Below, one piece after another: positions 25,262 to 34,181 of a stretch of 64,000 bases of DNA. Under the pieces are notes generated by a model. The model saw only the letters and a program-made list of their open reading frames with translations. It was not told the origin of the DNA and searched no databases. Positions within the stretch are counted from its first letter, which is position 1, and each line of letters begins with the position of its first letter. Origin of the DNA: Actinomadura rubteroloni (GTDB taxonomy: Bacteria > Actinomycetota > Actinomycetes > Streptosporangiales > Streptosporangiaceae); the NCBI RefSeq assembly GCF_002911665.1, contig NZ_MTBP01000001.1, positions 1,240,001 through 1,304,000 of the forward strand, given 5' to 3'. Made by a program: the position numbers and the translations under genes.

Positions 25262-25879
25262 TCAACTGACGTTGGCCGGACGGAACTGGATGCTCACGCG
25301 GGGGCCGAGCGGACGGGCGCTCTTCGGGATCGCGTGCTCCCAGGTCCGCTGGCAGCTTCCGCCCATCACCAGCAGGTCGCCGTGGCCCGGTTCGTACCGG
25401 CGCGCGGGGCCGCCCGACCGGGGGCGCAGCAGCAGTGGACGCGGCGTCCCGAGCGAGACGATCGCGACCATCACGTCCTCATGGCGCCCCCGGCCGTACC
25501 GGTCGCCGTGCCAGGACACGCTGTCGCGATGGTCGCGGTAGAGGCACAGCCCGGCCGTGGCGAAAGGCTCGCCCAACTCCTCGGCGTAGTGCTCGTCCAG
25601 CAGCCGCTTCATCTCGGCGAGCGCAGGGTCGGGCAGCGGCGCGCCCGCGCGGTAGAAGGCGAGACGACGCGGCACCGCGACGACCCGGTCGTACATGCGG
25701 CGTTGTTCGTCCCGCCACGGAACGGTCTCCACCAGCCGCTGGAAGAGCGCGTCGGCGCCGCTGATCCAGCCCGGCCGCAGGTCGATCCAGGCGCCGTCGG
25801 TCAGCGGGACGCGCCGCACCGACGAGCCCAGAGACCCGACACCGACCTCATCGGCATCCAGAAGTGACGCTTGGAACAT
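25262..25879 (-). CDS. alkB: AlkB-family 2-oxoglutarate/Fe(II) dioxygenase
   Basis: A 205-residue AlkB-like DNA/RNA demethylase. The Fe ligands are visible as His124-Gly-Asp126 and His182 (Trp-Glu-His), and 2-oxoglutarate-binding Arg194 and Arg200 in Pro-Arg-Val-Ser-Ile-Gln-Phe-Arg. It removes alkyl groups oxidatively from damaged bases. ATG 25879 is chosen because homologues begin Met-Phe-Gln-x-Ser-Leu; an in-frame ATG at 25909 would add ten residues but lacks a ribosome site. Its left neighbour is the frameshifted dehydrogenase (convergent). Confidence 0.85.
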   Translation of the reverse strand: MFQASLLDADEVGVGSLGSSVRRVPLTDGAWIDLRPGWISGADALFQRLVETVPWRDEQRRMYDRVVAVPRRLAFYRAGAPLPDPALAEMKRLLDEHYAEELGEPFATAGLCLYRDHRDSVSWHGDRYGRGRHEDVMVAIVSLGTPRPLLLRPRSGGPARRYEPGHGDLLVMGGSCQRTWEHAIPKSARPLGPRVSIQFRPANVS

Positions 25880-26125
25880 AGACCCCAGGCTACCCACCGA
25901 GTCAAACATGTGTTCGATTCGCGGCGGTGCCCGTGCGACACCCGGTGCCCCACGGGGGAGGGCACCGCGGTGCCGAGGGGACGGGCCGGATGAACACCCG
26001 GTCATGACCCGTCCCGTCGATCGAAGATGACGGGGGTGCCGCTGTCAAGATTCCCCCGGGAGAGGGAAACGGACACGACGTGCGGGGGAGGCTCAAAGCC
26101 TTGCCCGGCGGGCATCGTGGGCGCC

Positions 26126-27136
26126 ATGGCGGTGACGAGAACGGCCGGTGCGGCGCTGGTCGGGGCGGTTTTCTACGGCGGCGTCCGCGTGTACTGGAAC
26201 GCGGGGCACTTCCCCGGCCGGATGTCGCCGGTCGGGCCGGACCTGGTCACGATCAGCGGCTGGGGCTCGGTGGCGCTGTGCCTCGCGGCGGCGCTGGCGG
26301 TCGCGGCGACGGGCACGCGGCTGCCGCGTCCGCTCGTGGTCGCCGCGGGCTGGGGGACGGCGGCGGCGCTGGCGGGGGCCGCCGCGATGCTGCTGCTCGA
26401 CGTCGTCGGGGGCGTCCTGCCGGGCCTCGGCATCGCGTTCTACCCGGTCGGCGCGCTGAGCCGGGCGGCGTGCGCGGCCGCGGCGGTGCTCGTGGCGCGG
26501 ACGACGCTGCTCTACCAGCGCCGCACCAGGCCGGGCCGCCGTCTGCTCGCACCGCTGGAACGCACGCCGGGCTGGGCGTACGTCGCGGCGTACGCGGCGA
26601 TGGGGGGATGCCTCACCCGGATCGGCGCGCAGGCGTGGGTGGGATTCGACGAGACGCCGCTGGCGTCGGGCGTCTCGGCGGCGCTGTTCGAGGCCGGGTT
26701 CCTGCTCGGCGGGACGCTGCTGCCCGCCGCGCTCGTCCACCGCTTCGGCCGGGTGTGGCCGCGCCGGGTGCCGGGCGCGGCCGGACGGCGCGTGCCGCGC
26801 CCGCTCGTGCTGTGGCCCGGAGCGGCGATCTCCGCCGGGCTCGTCGTGTACTTCGGCGTGATGACGGTCCAGATGGTCGGGGAGCGCCTGCGCGGCCGCA
26901 ATCCGTTCCCGCCCGGCGACGGCCTGGACCTGCCCGAGACGTTCTTCTGGATCGCCGTCCCCGGCTACCTGCTGTGGGGCCTCGGCATGGCCGTCGCGGC
27001 CTTCGCCTACGCCCGCACGTCCGCGCCGGGAGAACGCGGCGTCAGCGCAGCCACGACGCCGGATCGCCGCCGGGCTCCGGTGAACGCGGAAGACGGACGT
27101 CGAACACGGCCCCCGGGCCGTCCGGCGGCGCGGTGA
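26126..27136 (+). CDS. Polytopic membrane protein of unknown function
   Basis: A 336-residue integral membrane protein with about eight hydrophobic helices and few charged loops; I recognise no catalytic motif. The opening helix contains Tyr-Gly-Gly-Val-Arg-Val-Tyr-Trp, and later segments have Gly-Ala-Leu-Ser-Arg and Gly-Ala-Gln-Ala-Trp. ATG 26126 is the first plausible start. The last 30-35 residues are Arg/Pro-rich and overlap the 3' end of the opposing histidine kinase gene by 95 bases. Often such genes neighbour two-component systems, but no link is shown. Confidence 0.7.
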   Translation: MAVTRTAGAALVGAVFYGGVRVYWNAGHFPGRMSPVGPDLVTISGWGSVALCLAAALAVAATGTRLPRPLVVAAGWGTAAALAGAAAMLLLDVVGGVLPGLGIAFYPVGALSRAACAAAAVLVARTTLLYQRRTRPGRRLLAPLERTPGWAYVAAYAAMGGCLTRIGAQAWVGFDETPLASGVSAALFEAGFLLGGTLLPAALVHRFGRVWPRRVPGAAGRRVPRPLVLWPGAAISAGLVVYFGVMTVQMVGERLRGRNPFPPGDGLDLPETFFWIAVPGYLLWGLGMAVAAFAYARTSAPGERGVSAATTPDRRRAPVNAEDGRRTRPPGRPAAR

Positions 27137-28454
27137 CGGCGATCGTCCCGCCGTGCAGCCCGACCTGCTGCGCCACGAGCGTCAGGCCGAGTCCCGACCC
27201 CGGACTGCCGGGCCGCCGCCGGAACCGGTCGAAGACCGTCCGCCGGGCGGGCTCGGGAACGCCCGGCCCGTGGTCGCGGACGCGCAGCGCCAACCCCTCC
27301 GGCGATTCGGTCAACGTGACCTCGATCGCTGCTCGGCCGTCCGCGCCGACGCCGTGGACGGCCGCGTTGTCGATCAGGTTGTCCAGGATCATCCGGAGCC
27401 CCTCGGGCCAGCCGCGCACCGTCCCGGCGTCCGGGACGTCGACGGTGATCGAAGCGCCGTGGTGACGGCGGCGCGCGTCCTCGACCGACGCCTCGACGAG
27501 ATCGGGCAGATCGACGGCGGCGAGGCTGCGCGGGTCCAGCAGCTCACCGCGGGCGAGCTGCCGCAGCATGGTGATCAGCCGGTCCATCCGGGCGTGCTCG
27601 GCGGCGAGGTCCGCGACGACCTCGGCGCGGTCGGCGGCGCTGATGCCCGGATGGTTCACCAGGCCGAGGTTGGTCCCCATGCTGGTCAACGGCGTGCGCA
27701 GCTCGTGGGCCGCGTTGGCGGCGAACGCCCGGGCCGTCTCCAGCGCCGCGCCCGTGCGGCGCACCGCGTCGTCGCCGCGCTCCAGCAGGTCGTTGACGAG
27801 ACGCGCCAGCTCGTCCACCTCCACGGTCCCGGACGCGGTCGCGAGCCGCCGCCCCGCGCCGGGCGAGCGGCCGATCGCCGCGGCCTGCCCGCGCAGGACG
27901 GTCAGCGGACGCACCGCGAACCGCGCCAGCCCGAAGCCGGCCAGCGCGCCGGCGCCGGCGGCCGCGAGCGTGATCGCGATCAGGCGCCGCCGCAGCAGCG
28001 TGATCCGCGCGCTCACCCGGCTCTCCGGCTCGAACACCCACAGGCGGCCGACGTTGCCGCGCGCGCCGAGGTCGGTGGCGACGAACCGCCAGCGCCGCCC
28101 GCCGGACACGATCGTCGCCGGGCCGGCTCCTTCGGGACGGACGCCCGGCACGCTCCCGACGAGCAGCGGCTCGCCGACGCGCGGCACCAGGGACACGCCG
28201 CCGGAGCCGTCGTCGCCCGCCGCCCCGCTCACCCGCTGCTGCGCGCGCTCGGGGGGCGACATCGGCGTCCGCCGGGACTTCTGCGCGTAGGTCGTCGCGG
28301 TCGGGACGAGCCCCTGCAACCGGACGGCGAGCTGCCGGTCCCGTTCGGCCTTCAGGTCGTGGGAGGCGAGCCGCAGGACGAGCAGCCCGGCCAGCAGCAC
28401 CAGCACCGGCACGAGCACCGCCGTGATCACGGAGAACCGGGTGGTCAGCCTCAT
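27042..28454 (-). CDS. Sensor histidine kinase of an OmpR-type two-component system
   Basis: A 470-residue membrane kinase. TM1 (about 8-30), periplasmic-type sensor, TM2 (about 148-172), HAMP, HisKA with Ala-Ala-His-Glu-Leu-Arg-Thr-Pro-Leu (phospho-His), and HATPase_c. The latter has Asp-Asn-Leu-Ile-Asp-Asn-Ala (N), Asp-His-Gly-Pro-Gly-Val (G1) and Gly-Ser-Gly-Leu-Gly-Leu (G2). Its ATG overlaps the stop of the upstream response regulator gene (ATGA), so the two are co-translated. Signal unknown. Confidence 0.92.
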   Translation of the reverse strand: MRLTTRFSVITAVLVPVLVLLAGLLVLRLASHDLKAERDRQLAVRLQGLVPTATTYAQKSRRTPMSPPERAQQRVSGAAGDDGSGGVSLVPRVGEPLLVGSVPGVRPEGAGPATIVSGGRRWRFVATDLGARGNVGRLWVFEPESRVSARITLLRRRLIAITLAAAGAGALAGFGLARFAVRPLTVLRGQAAAIGRSPGAGRRLATASGTVEVDELARLVNDLLERGDDAVRRTGAALETARAFAANAAHELRTPLTSMGTNLGLVNHPGISAADRAEVVADLAAEHARMDRLITMLRQLARGELLDPRSLAAVDLPDLVEASVEDARRRHHGASITVDVPDAGTVRGWPEGLRMILDNLIDNAAVHGVGADGRAAIEVTLTESPEGLALRVRDHGPGVPEPARRTVFDRFRRRPGSPGSGLGLTLVAQQVGLHGGTIAVTAPPDGPGAVFDVRLPRSPEPGGDPASWLR

Positions 28455-29140
28455 GCGCCGGCCTCCCGCAGGACGAACCCGACGCCGCGCACGGTGTGGA
28501 TCATGCGCGGTGTCCCGTCCGTCTCCAGCTTGCGCCGCAGGTAGCCGACGAAGGTGTCCACGGCGTTGCTGGTGACCTCGAAGTCGTAGCCCCACACGCG
28601 GTCCAGCAGCACCGAGCGGGACAGGACGATCCCCGCGTTGCGCGCCAGCGTCTCCAGCAGGGCGAACTCGCGGCGCGTCAGCTCGACGGGTCGTCCGCCG
28701 GCCGTCACCCGGCGCGTGTCGGGGTCGAGGACGAGGTCCCCGACGCGGACGAGCCGTCCCGGCGCGGGCCCGGCGCGCCGCAGCAGCGCCCGCAGCCGCA
28801 GCGCCAGCTCGGTCAGGTCGAACGGCTTGACCACGTAGTCGTCGGCGCCCGCGGCCAGGCCCGCGACCCGGTCGGCGACCTCGTCCAGCGCCGACAGCAT
28901 GAGGATCGGGACGTCCACGCCGCGTTCCCGCAGCGTCCGGCAGACCTCGATCCCGGACAGGTCGGGCATCGAGACGTCCAGCACGATCGCCTCGGGCGGT
29001 GTCCGCTCGGCGGCGGCCAGCGCGCCGCGTCCGCCGTCCGCGCTCTCCACGCCGAAGCCCTCCAGGGCCAGGCCCCGGCGCAGAGCGCGCAGGATCGCCG
29101 GGTCGTCATCGACGGCGAGAATCCGGTACGGCGCGTTCAC
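28451..29140 (-). CDS. OmpR/PhoB-family response regulator
   Basis: A 229-residue regulator. Receiver domain residues: acidic pair Asp11-Asp12, phospho-acceptor Asp55 (Val-Leu-Asp-Val-Ser-Met-Pro-Asp), Ser83 and Lys105. The C-terminal winged helix (about 135-226) has Thr-Arg-Arg-Glu-Phe-Ala-Leu-Leu and Val-Arg-Gly-Val-Gly-Phe. It resembles MprA/PrrA-type regulators of actinobacteria. ATG 29140. It is first in an operon with the kinase, overlapping it by four bases. Confidence 0.93.
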   Translation of the reverse strand: MNAPYRILAVDDDPAILRALRRGLALEGFGVESADGGRGALAAAERTPPEAIVLDVSMPDLSGIEVCRTLRERGVDVPILMLSALDEVADRVAGLAAGADDYVVKPFDLTELALRLRALLRRAGPAPGRLVRVGDLVLDPDTRRVTAGGRPVELTRREFALLETLARNAGIVLSRSVLLDRVWGYDFEVTSNAVDTFVGYLRRKLETDGTPRMIHTVRGVGFVLREAGA

Positions 29141-29184
29141 GACACTCCTGACCTGCGGCGACGACCATCAGGGTGCCACAGGGT

Positions 29185-29412
29185 TCACGGTTGGTCGGCC
29201 ATCTCGCGTTCGCCCTGCTGCGCGGCGGTTTCGGCGTCGTTCACGGCCTTCTGCAACTCGGGCGGGACCTGGTCCGTGCGAGCGGCCGGGCCGTGGCTCG
29301 GCGGCGCCGCGTCGGGGCCGCCGCCCGTCCCGCACGCCGCGACCGGACCGGCCGCGAGCGCGAGGACGAGGGCGGCCCGCGCCGCGCGGCGCGCTACTTC
29401 TGCGTCGCGCAC
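29185..29412 (-). CDS. Small putative lipoprotein
   Basis: A 75-residue protein with a basic N-terminus, a hydrophobic stretch and a lipobox Val-Ala-Ala-Cys (Cys about residue 27), then a Gly/Pro/Ala-rich hydrophilic tail. It should be lipid-anchored outside the membrane. GTG 29412 overlaps the 3' end of the secreted-protein gene by 19 bases, suggesting co-translation. It lies just upstream of the two-component operon on the same strand and could be its accessory. No family recognised. Confidence 0.6.
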   Translation of the reverse strand: MRDAEVARRAARAALVLALAAGPVAACGTGGGPDAAPPSHGPAARTDQVPPELQKAVNDAETAAQQGEREMADQP

Positions 29413-29777
29413 CACGTCTGCGCCTTCGTCAGGCCCTGGTCGCGGAGCTTGAGGACCGCGAGCCGGTTCTGGCGCAGCGCGATCCGCTGGTCGATCAGCG
29501 CGGCCCGCTGCGGGTTCTTGGTCCGGACCTTGTCCGCGCGGGCTTGCAGCCAACGCACCGATCCCCGCTGGTCCGGCCCGCCCGAGATACGGCCGGTCAG
29601 CTTGTCGACGCGCTTGGAGACCCGGTCCACACGCGCGCAGAACTTCGCGACGTGCTTCGCCGTCTTCGGCGCGGCGGTCGGCTTGGCGGTGGGACCGGTG
29701 TCGGCGACCGCCACCCCGCTCGTCCCGGTGAGGACGAGCGCGAGCGCGGCCCCCGCCAGCAACGTCTTGCGTGCCAT
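29394..29777 (-). CDS. Secreted helical hypothetical protein
   Basis: A 127-residue protein with a Sec signal peptide (cleavage after Val-Ala-Val-Ala-Asp or nearby, about residue 26), a Thr/Pro/Ala/Lys linker, and a basic alpha-helical mature domain. Cys47 and a Cys near the C-terminus could form a disulphide. ATG 29777 has a clear GGAGG site. It starts a leftward run with the small lipoprotein and possibly the two-component system. Function unknown. Confidence 0.75.
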   Translation of the reverse strand: MARKTLLAGAALALVLTGTSGVAVADTGPTAKPTAAPKTAKHVAKFCARVDRVSKRVDKLTGRISGGPDQRGSVRWLQARADKVRTKNPQRAALIDQRIALRQNRLAVLKLRDQGLTKAQTWCATQK

Positions 29778-29949
29778 GTCGAAACCTCCGTGTCGGTCGG
29801 AACAACGGTGACGGTAGGAGGCTTCTTTGGCAGAACTCTGTGGGCGGACGGGTAACGCTCTCCCCAAGCCCGCGCTCCTCCGCCGAGCAGCGGGTACGAC
29901 CTCGGGAAACACCCGCCGACGAAGGACGGACGATGCCCCGGGGACGCTG

Positions 29950-30813
29950 TTGATCGCCGCGTTCCTCGCGCTGTCGGCCGCCGCCGCCAACGCGCTGGCA
30001 TCGGTGCTCCAGCGCAAAGCCGCGCGGACCGCCCCCGCCGCCCACACGTTCCGCCTGTCGCTGTTCGCCGACCTGCTCCGCGATCCCGGCTGGCTCGGCG
30101 GCATCGCGGCGCTCATCGCCGCGTTCGCGCTCCAGGCGGCGGCGCTGTCGATGGCGGGACTGACGCTGGTCCAGCCCGTCCTGTCCGCCGAACTGCCGAT
30201 CACGATGATCCTGCTCGCGGCGGTCGCGCCGTGCGGGCTGCGGGGCGTCCCGTGGACGGGCGTCGGGCTCCTCACGGCCGGGCTCGTCGGGCTGCTCGTC
30301 GCGGCGTCGCCGCGCGCGGGCGTTCGCGAGCCCGGGACCTGGAGCTGGATCGTCGCGTGCGCGATCTGCGTCGGCGGCGTCGCACTTCTCGTCGTCGCGG
30401 CGCTCGTCGCCCGGGGAGCGGTGCGCGGCGTCCTGTTCGGAGTCGCGTCCTCGGTGAGCTTCGCGCTCACCGCCGCCCTGATGAAGGAGGTCACCGAGCT
30501 GTTCGGCGACGGGCTCGCGGCGACGGTCGCGTCCTGGGAGCTGTACGGGATGGCGGCGGCCGGGCTCGGCGCGCTGTTCCTGCTCCAGAACGCTCTGCAG
30601 AGCGGATCGCTCGTCGCGGTTCAGCCTGCTCTGACGGTCACCGATCCCGTCGCCAGCATCCTCCTCGGGATCGGCCTGTTCGGAGAGCGCGTCCGCACGG
30701 GCCCGTGGGTGGCCGTAGAGGTGCTCGGAGTCCTGCTGATCGCGCTCGGCAGCATCGGGCTGTCGCGGTCGCCGGTGCTCCAGCGGCACCACGGCGTCAC
30801 GACGAAGCCGTGA
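29950..30813 (+). CDS. DMT-superfamily (EamA-like) transporter
   Basis: A 287-residue protein with about nine to ten transmembrane helices in two repeats. The repeats carry the similar motifs Leu-Val-Gln-Pro-Val-Leu-Ser and Val-Ala-Val-Gln-Pro-Ala-Leu-Thr-Val. This is typical of actinobacterial drug/metabolite transporters of unknown substrate. The start is uncertain: the reading frame has no ATG or GTG near the first helix, so TTG 29950 after GGGGAC is preferred, with CTG 29947 as an alternative. The 3' end overlaps the opposing glycosyltransferase gene by 17 bases. Confidence 0.75.
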   Translation: MIAAFLALSAAAANALASVLQRKAARTAPAAHTFRLSLFADLLRDPGWLGGIAALIAAFALQAAALSMAGLTLVQPVLSAELPITMILLAAVAPCGLRGVPWTGVGLLTAGLVGLLVAASPRAGVREPGTWSWIVACAICVGGVALLVVAALVARGAVRGVLFGVASSVSFALTAALMKEVTELFGDGLAATVASWELYGMAAAGLGALFLLQNALQSGSLVAVQPALTVTDPVASILLGIGLFGERVRTGPWVAVEVLGVLLIALGSIGLSRSPVLQRHHGVTTKP

Positions 30814-31852
30814 CGACCTTCTCGGCGGCGGGCGCGTCGAACAAGGCGTAGGCCCGTGCGACCTGGCGGTCTCGCGTGGACGGGTCGGCCAGGCCGTCCA
30901 GAACGTCCAGCAGTTCGGCGGGGGTTCGCGCGTAGACGCTGACGCCGCTGTCGGCCATCGCGCGCGCTCCGTCCCGTCCGTGGCCGGGGATCGGACGGTA
31001 GGAGACCACCGGCAGCCCCCGCGCGAACGCCTCCCGGCAGCTCAGGCCGGCCGCGTTGTCGACGAACGCGTACGCGCCCGCCATCAGATCCGCGAGGTCG
31101 TCCCGCCAGCCGAGGACGAGCCCTGCGTCCGCGCCGCGCAACCGCCGGATCAACCGCTCGTTGCGTCCGCACAGCACGACCGGGAGGTACCGGCCCGACC
31201 GGGCGAGGACCCGCATCGTCTCCGCGACCTCGCCGACGCCCCACGACCCCGCCGACACGAGCACCGGGCGATCCCGGGGCCGGAACTCCGCGACGGGCCG
31301 CGCGTCCCGGCGGAACTGCGGGCGGACCAGCGGCGCGCAACCGGTCGCCGGACGGCCCGTCGCCGCCGTCACCGTCCGCGCCGCCGCCTCGTCCGGGCAC
31401 AAGTAGCGGTCGTTGCCCCGATGCAGCCACAGCCGGTGGACGGCGAAGTCCGTGACGAGCACGAACGACGGCGCCGGCAGCCGCCCCGACTCACGCAACC
31501 GGCCGGCGACCTGGGCCGCGAGATGGAACGTGGACACGACGGCGTCCGGCGGGCGGCCGTGCAGCGCCCGGTCCAGCCGCGCCGCCATCCACACCACGAG
31601 CGGCGACACCCGAGGCGGGCCGGACGGGACGAAGAACTTCCGGTACAGCGCTCCGTACAGCCACGGCGTCCGCAAGATCATGCCGTGGTAGAAGCGGCGC
31701 AGTCCCCGGCCGAGACGGAGCGGCAGCAGGTCCAGCACGTCCACGACGGCGGCGTCGAACCCGTCCGGAGCGAGCCTGCGGGCCAGCTCGGCGGCGACCT
31801 CGTCGTGGCCCGCTCCCATTCCGGCCGTGAGAATTAACAGCCGCTTGCCCAT
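30797..31852 (-). CDS. MGDG-synthase/MurG-like glycosyltransferase
   Basis: A 351-residue GT-B enzyme. The N-terminal domain matches the MGDG synthase family, opening with Thr-Ala-Gly-Met-Gly-Ala-Gly-His. The C-terminal GT28-like domain has Gly-Leu-Ser-Cys-Arg-Glu-Ala-Phe-Ala-Arg-Gly-Leu-Pro-Val-Val for UDP-sugar binding. Related enzymes glycosylate diacylglycerol or other lipids at the membrane face. ATG 31852 follows AAAGG. It is divergent from a polysaccharide deacetylase only 31 bases away, a conserved-looking pairing for glycolipid or wall-glycan work. Confidence 0.83.
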   Translation of the reverse strand: MGKRLLILTAGMGAGHDEVAAELARRLAPDGFDAAVVDVLDLLPLRLGRGLRRFYHGMILRTPWLYGALYRKFFVPSGPPRVSPLVVWMAARLDRALHGRPPDAVVSTFHLAAQVAGRLRESGRLPAPSFVLVTDFAVHRLWLHRGNDRYLCPDEAAARTVTAATGRPATGCAPLVRPQFRRDARPVAEFRPRDRPVLVSAGSWGVGEVAETMRVLARSGRYLPVVLCGRNERLIRRLRGADAGLVLGWRDDLADLMAGAYAFVDNAAGLSCREAFARGLPVVSYRPIPGHGRDGARAMADSGVSVYARTPAELLDVLDGLADPSTRDRQVARAYALFDAPAAEKVVTASS

Positions 31853-31883
31853 GTGCTGGAGCCTTTCTGAGCAGACTTGCCGT

Positions 31884-32654
31884 ATGTCGTGTCTCGTGCG
31901 CCCGGCCGGGCTCGGAGCCGCCGTCGTGCTGGCGGCGCACCTGGGTCCGGCGGTCACCTGCCTGCGCTCCGTCCGCCGGTGGACGCCCCGCACGGCCGGG
32001 CGCGGTGATCCCGGCCATGTGGCGCTGACCTTCGACGACGGACCGGACGGCACGTCCACGCCCCGGTTCCTCGACGCCCTCGCCGAGCTGGACTGCCGGG
32101 CGACGTTCTTCGTGCTCGGCGACCCGCTGCGCCGCCGTCCCGACCTCGGCCGCCGCATGGTCGCCGAAGGGCACGAGATCGCCGTGCACGGCTGGCGGCA
32201 CCAGAACGGGCTGCTCTCGCGTCCGGGCCGCGTCTCGGCCGGCATCGCGCGGACGGTCCGGCTGGTGCGGGACGTGTGCGGCGTCCGGCCCGTCTGGTAC
32301 CGGCCGCCGCACGGCGCGCTGAGCGGCGAAGGGCTCGCCGCCGCCCGCGCCTTCCGGTTGCGCCCGGTGCTGTGGACGGCCTGGGGACGCGACTGGACGG
32401 CCACGACGACGCCCGGGACCGTCCGCGCGACCCTCGACCGGGACCTGCGGGGCGGCGCGACGGTGCTGCTGCACGACAGCGACGTCACGTCCGCGCCCGG
32501 CGCCTGGCGCGCGACGCTCGACGCCCTGCCCGGGATCGTCGCGGCGTGCCGGGCCGGCGGGCTCGCGGTGGGACCGCTGCGCGACCACGGAATCCACCCC
32601 CGGACTCACGGTTTCCCCGACATCCCCATGCTCGGCAGGAACACCGCCCACTAA
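31884..32654 (+). CDS. Polysaccharide deacetylase (NodB domain)
   Basis: A 256-residue carbohydrate esterase family 4 protein with an N-terminal hydrophobic anchor or signal (about 8-25). NodB motifs in order: Thr-Phe-Asp-Asp-Gly-Pro-Asp (base and metal Asp), His-Gly-Trp-Arg-His (metal His pair), Arg-Pro-Pro-His-Gly, and Leu-Leu-His-Asp-Ser (catalytic His). It removes acetyl groups from N-acetylglucosamine-type polymers outside the cell. ATG 31884 is the first sensible start; ribosome site weak. A strong terminator hairpin follows. Confidence 0.88.
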   Translation: MSCLVRPAGLGAAVVLAAHLGPAVTCLRSVRRWTPRTAGRGDPGHVALTFDDGPDGTSTPRFLDALAELDCRATFFVLGDPLRRRPDLGRRMVAEGHEIAVHGWRHQNGLLSRPGRVSAGIARTVRLVRDVCGVRPVWYRPPHGALSGEGLAAARAFRLRPVLWTAWGRDWTATTTPGTVRATLDRDLRGGATVLLHDSDVTSAPGAWRATLDALPGIVAACRAGGLAVGPLRDHGIHPRTHGFPDIPMLGRNTAH

Positions 32655-32684
32655 GCCCCGGAACGTTCCAAAAGCGCGTACGGA

Positions 32685-32716
32685 ACGACGCCCGCCCCCG
32701 ACGGGACGGGCGTCGT
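32685..32716. terminator. Bidirectional terminator-like hairpin
   Basis: Ten-base perfect inverted repeat ACGACGCCCG (32685-32694) / CGGGCGTCGT (32707-32716) with a 12-base loop, between the converging deacetylase and SulP genes. It lacks a long T-run, as is common for actinomycete terminators. Confidence 0.65.
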
Positions 32717-32721
32717 CCGGG

Positions 32722-34173
32722 CTATCCGGCCTGGCCCAGCGGGACGGGAACCGGGCCCGCGTGGTTGTGGTCGTCCGCCCAGTCGAGCAGGGCGGTGCGG
32801 CAGGCGTGGTCGAGGTGCCGCAGACCGGACAGGTCCAGCTCGATCGGCCGGTCGCGCGGCAGCGCCTCCAGCGTGTCGAGCATCTTCGGGAGCCGCAGGA
32901 ACGTGGCGTTCCCGATGAGGCGGACCTTGATCGGGTCGGTGGACTCGTCGGTCTCCAGGTGGATGTGGGACGTCTCCCACGCCGTCTTCACCACCGCCAG
33001 CAGGAGCCCGATCAGCACCCCCTCGAACAGGTTGAGCACGACGACCGACACGGCCGTCACCGCGAGGACGACGGCCTCGCCCCGGTGCTCGCGCCACAGC
33101 GGACGCAGCCGCGCCAGCGGGATCAGCTTCCATCCCGCGTGGACGAGGACGCCCGCCAGCGTGGCCAGCGGGATCAGGCCGAGCACCGACGGGAACAGCG
33201 CGGCGAACAGCAGGAGCCACACGCCGTGCAGGACGCGGGACGCCTTCGTCCGCGCCCCCGCCTGCACGTTCGCCGAGCTGCGCACGATCACCGCCGTCAT
33301 CGGCAGCGCGCCGAGCGCCCCGCAGACCGCGTTGCCCACGCCCTGGGCGACCAGCTCACGGTCGTAGTCGGTGCGCGGGCCGTCGTGCATCCGGTCCACG
33401 GCCGCCGCGCTGAACAGGGTCTCGGCGGACGCGATCAGCGCGAACGCCAGGACCGTCCCGATCACGCCGACCTCGGCGAGCCCGGACAGGTCGTCCAGTT
33501 GCGGCGGGTGGATCGCGCCGAAGAGGCCCTGGACGTCCAGGGCCTTCACCGGAAGGTCGAACAGCACGGTCACGAGCGTGGCCGCCCCGACCGCGACGAG
33601 CGCGCCGGGCACCTGCCGGACGCGCTTGGGGAGCCGCGGCCACACCGCGAGGACGACGATCGTCCCCGCGCCCACCGCGAGCGCGGTGAGCGCGGTGCCC
33701 GAGCCCATGCTGTCGAAGAACATCTCCGGCAGCCCGAAGATCTTCTCCAGGCCGGAGCCGGGCGCGGTCTCGCCCGCCATCGTGTAGAGCTGGCCCGCGA
33801 TGATCGTGAGGCCGATCCCGGCGAGCATCCCCTCGACCACGGCGATCGAGATGGCCCGGAACCAGCGGCCGAGCCGCAGCACCCCGAGCAGCAGTTGCAG
33901 CAGGCCCGCCGCGAGGACGAGCACACCAAGCGCGGACGCCCCGTACTCCCGGACGGCCTCGAACACCAGCACCGTCAGGCCCGCCGCCGGTCCGCTGACC
34001 TGGAGGCTGCTGCCGGGCATCGAGCCGACGATGATCCCGCCGACGATCCCGGTGATCAGGCCGAGTTCGGCGGGCACGCCGGAGGCGACGGCCACGCCGA
34101 CGCACAGCGGCAGCGCCACCAGGAACACGACGAGCGACGCGGGGAGGTCCCGGCGCAGCGTCTGCGCGTTCAT
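32722..34173 (-). CDS. SulP-family anion (probable bicarbonate) transporter
   Basis: A 483-residue SulP/SLC26 permease: ten or more transmembrane helices (about 10-390), with Ser-Gly-Pro-Ala-Ala-Gly-Leu in the substrate-binding region, and a C-terminal STAS-like cytoplasmic domain (about 405-475). SulP proteins carry sulfate, bicarbonate or dicarboxylates. Here the gene follows a beta-carbonic anhydrase by 8 bases on the same strand, so bicarbonate uptake (BicA-like) is likely by context. ATG 34173 is used; GTG 34185 overlapping the anhydrase stop is an alternative. Confidence 0.88.
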   Translation of the reverse strand: MNAQTLRRDLPASLVVFLVALPLCVGVAVASGVPAELGLITGIVGGIIVGSMPGSSLQVSGPAAGLTVLVFEAVREYGASALGVLVLAAGLLQLLLGVLRLGRWFRAISIAVVEGMLAGIGLTIIAGQLYTMAGETAPGSGLEKIFGLPEMFFDSMGSGTALTALAVGAGTIVVLAVWPRLPKRVRQVPGALVAVGAATLVTVLFDLPVKALDVQGLFGAIHPPQLDDLSGLAEVGVIGTVLAFALIASAETLFSAAAVDRMHDGPRTDYDRELVAQGVGNAVCGALGALPMTAVIVRSSANVQAGARTKASRVLHGVWLLLFAALFPSVLGLIPLATLAGVLVHAGWKLIPLARLRPLWREHRGEAVVLAVTAVSVVVLNLFEGVLIGLLLAVVKTAWETSHIHLETDESTDPIKVRLIGNATFLRLPKMLDTLEALPRDRPIELDLSGLRHLDHACRTALLDWADDHNHAGPVPVPLGQAG

Positions 34174-34181
34174 TCCCCCGA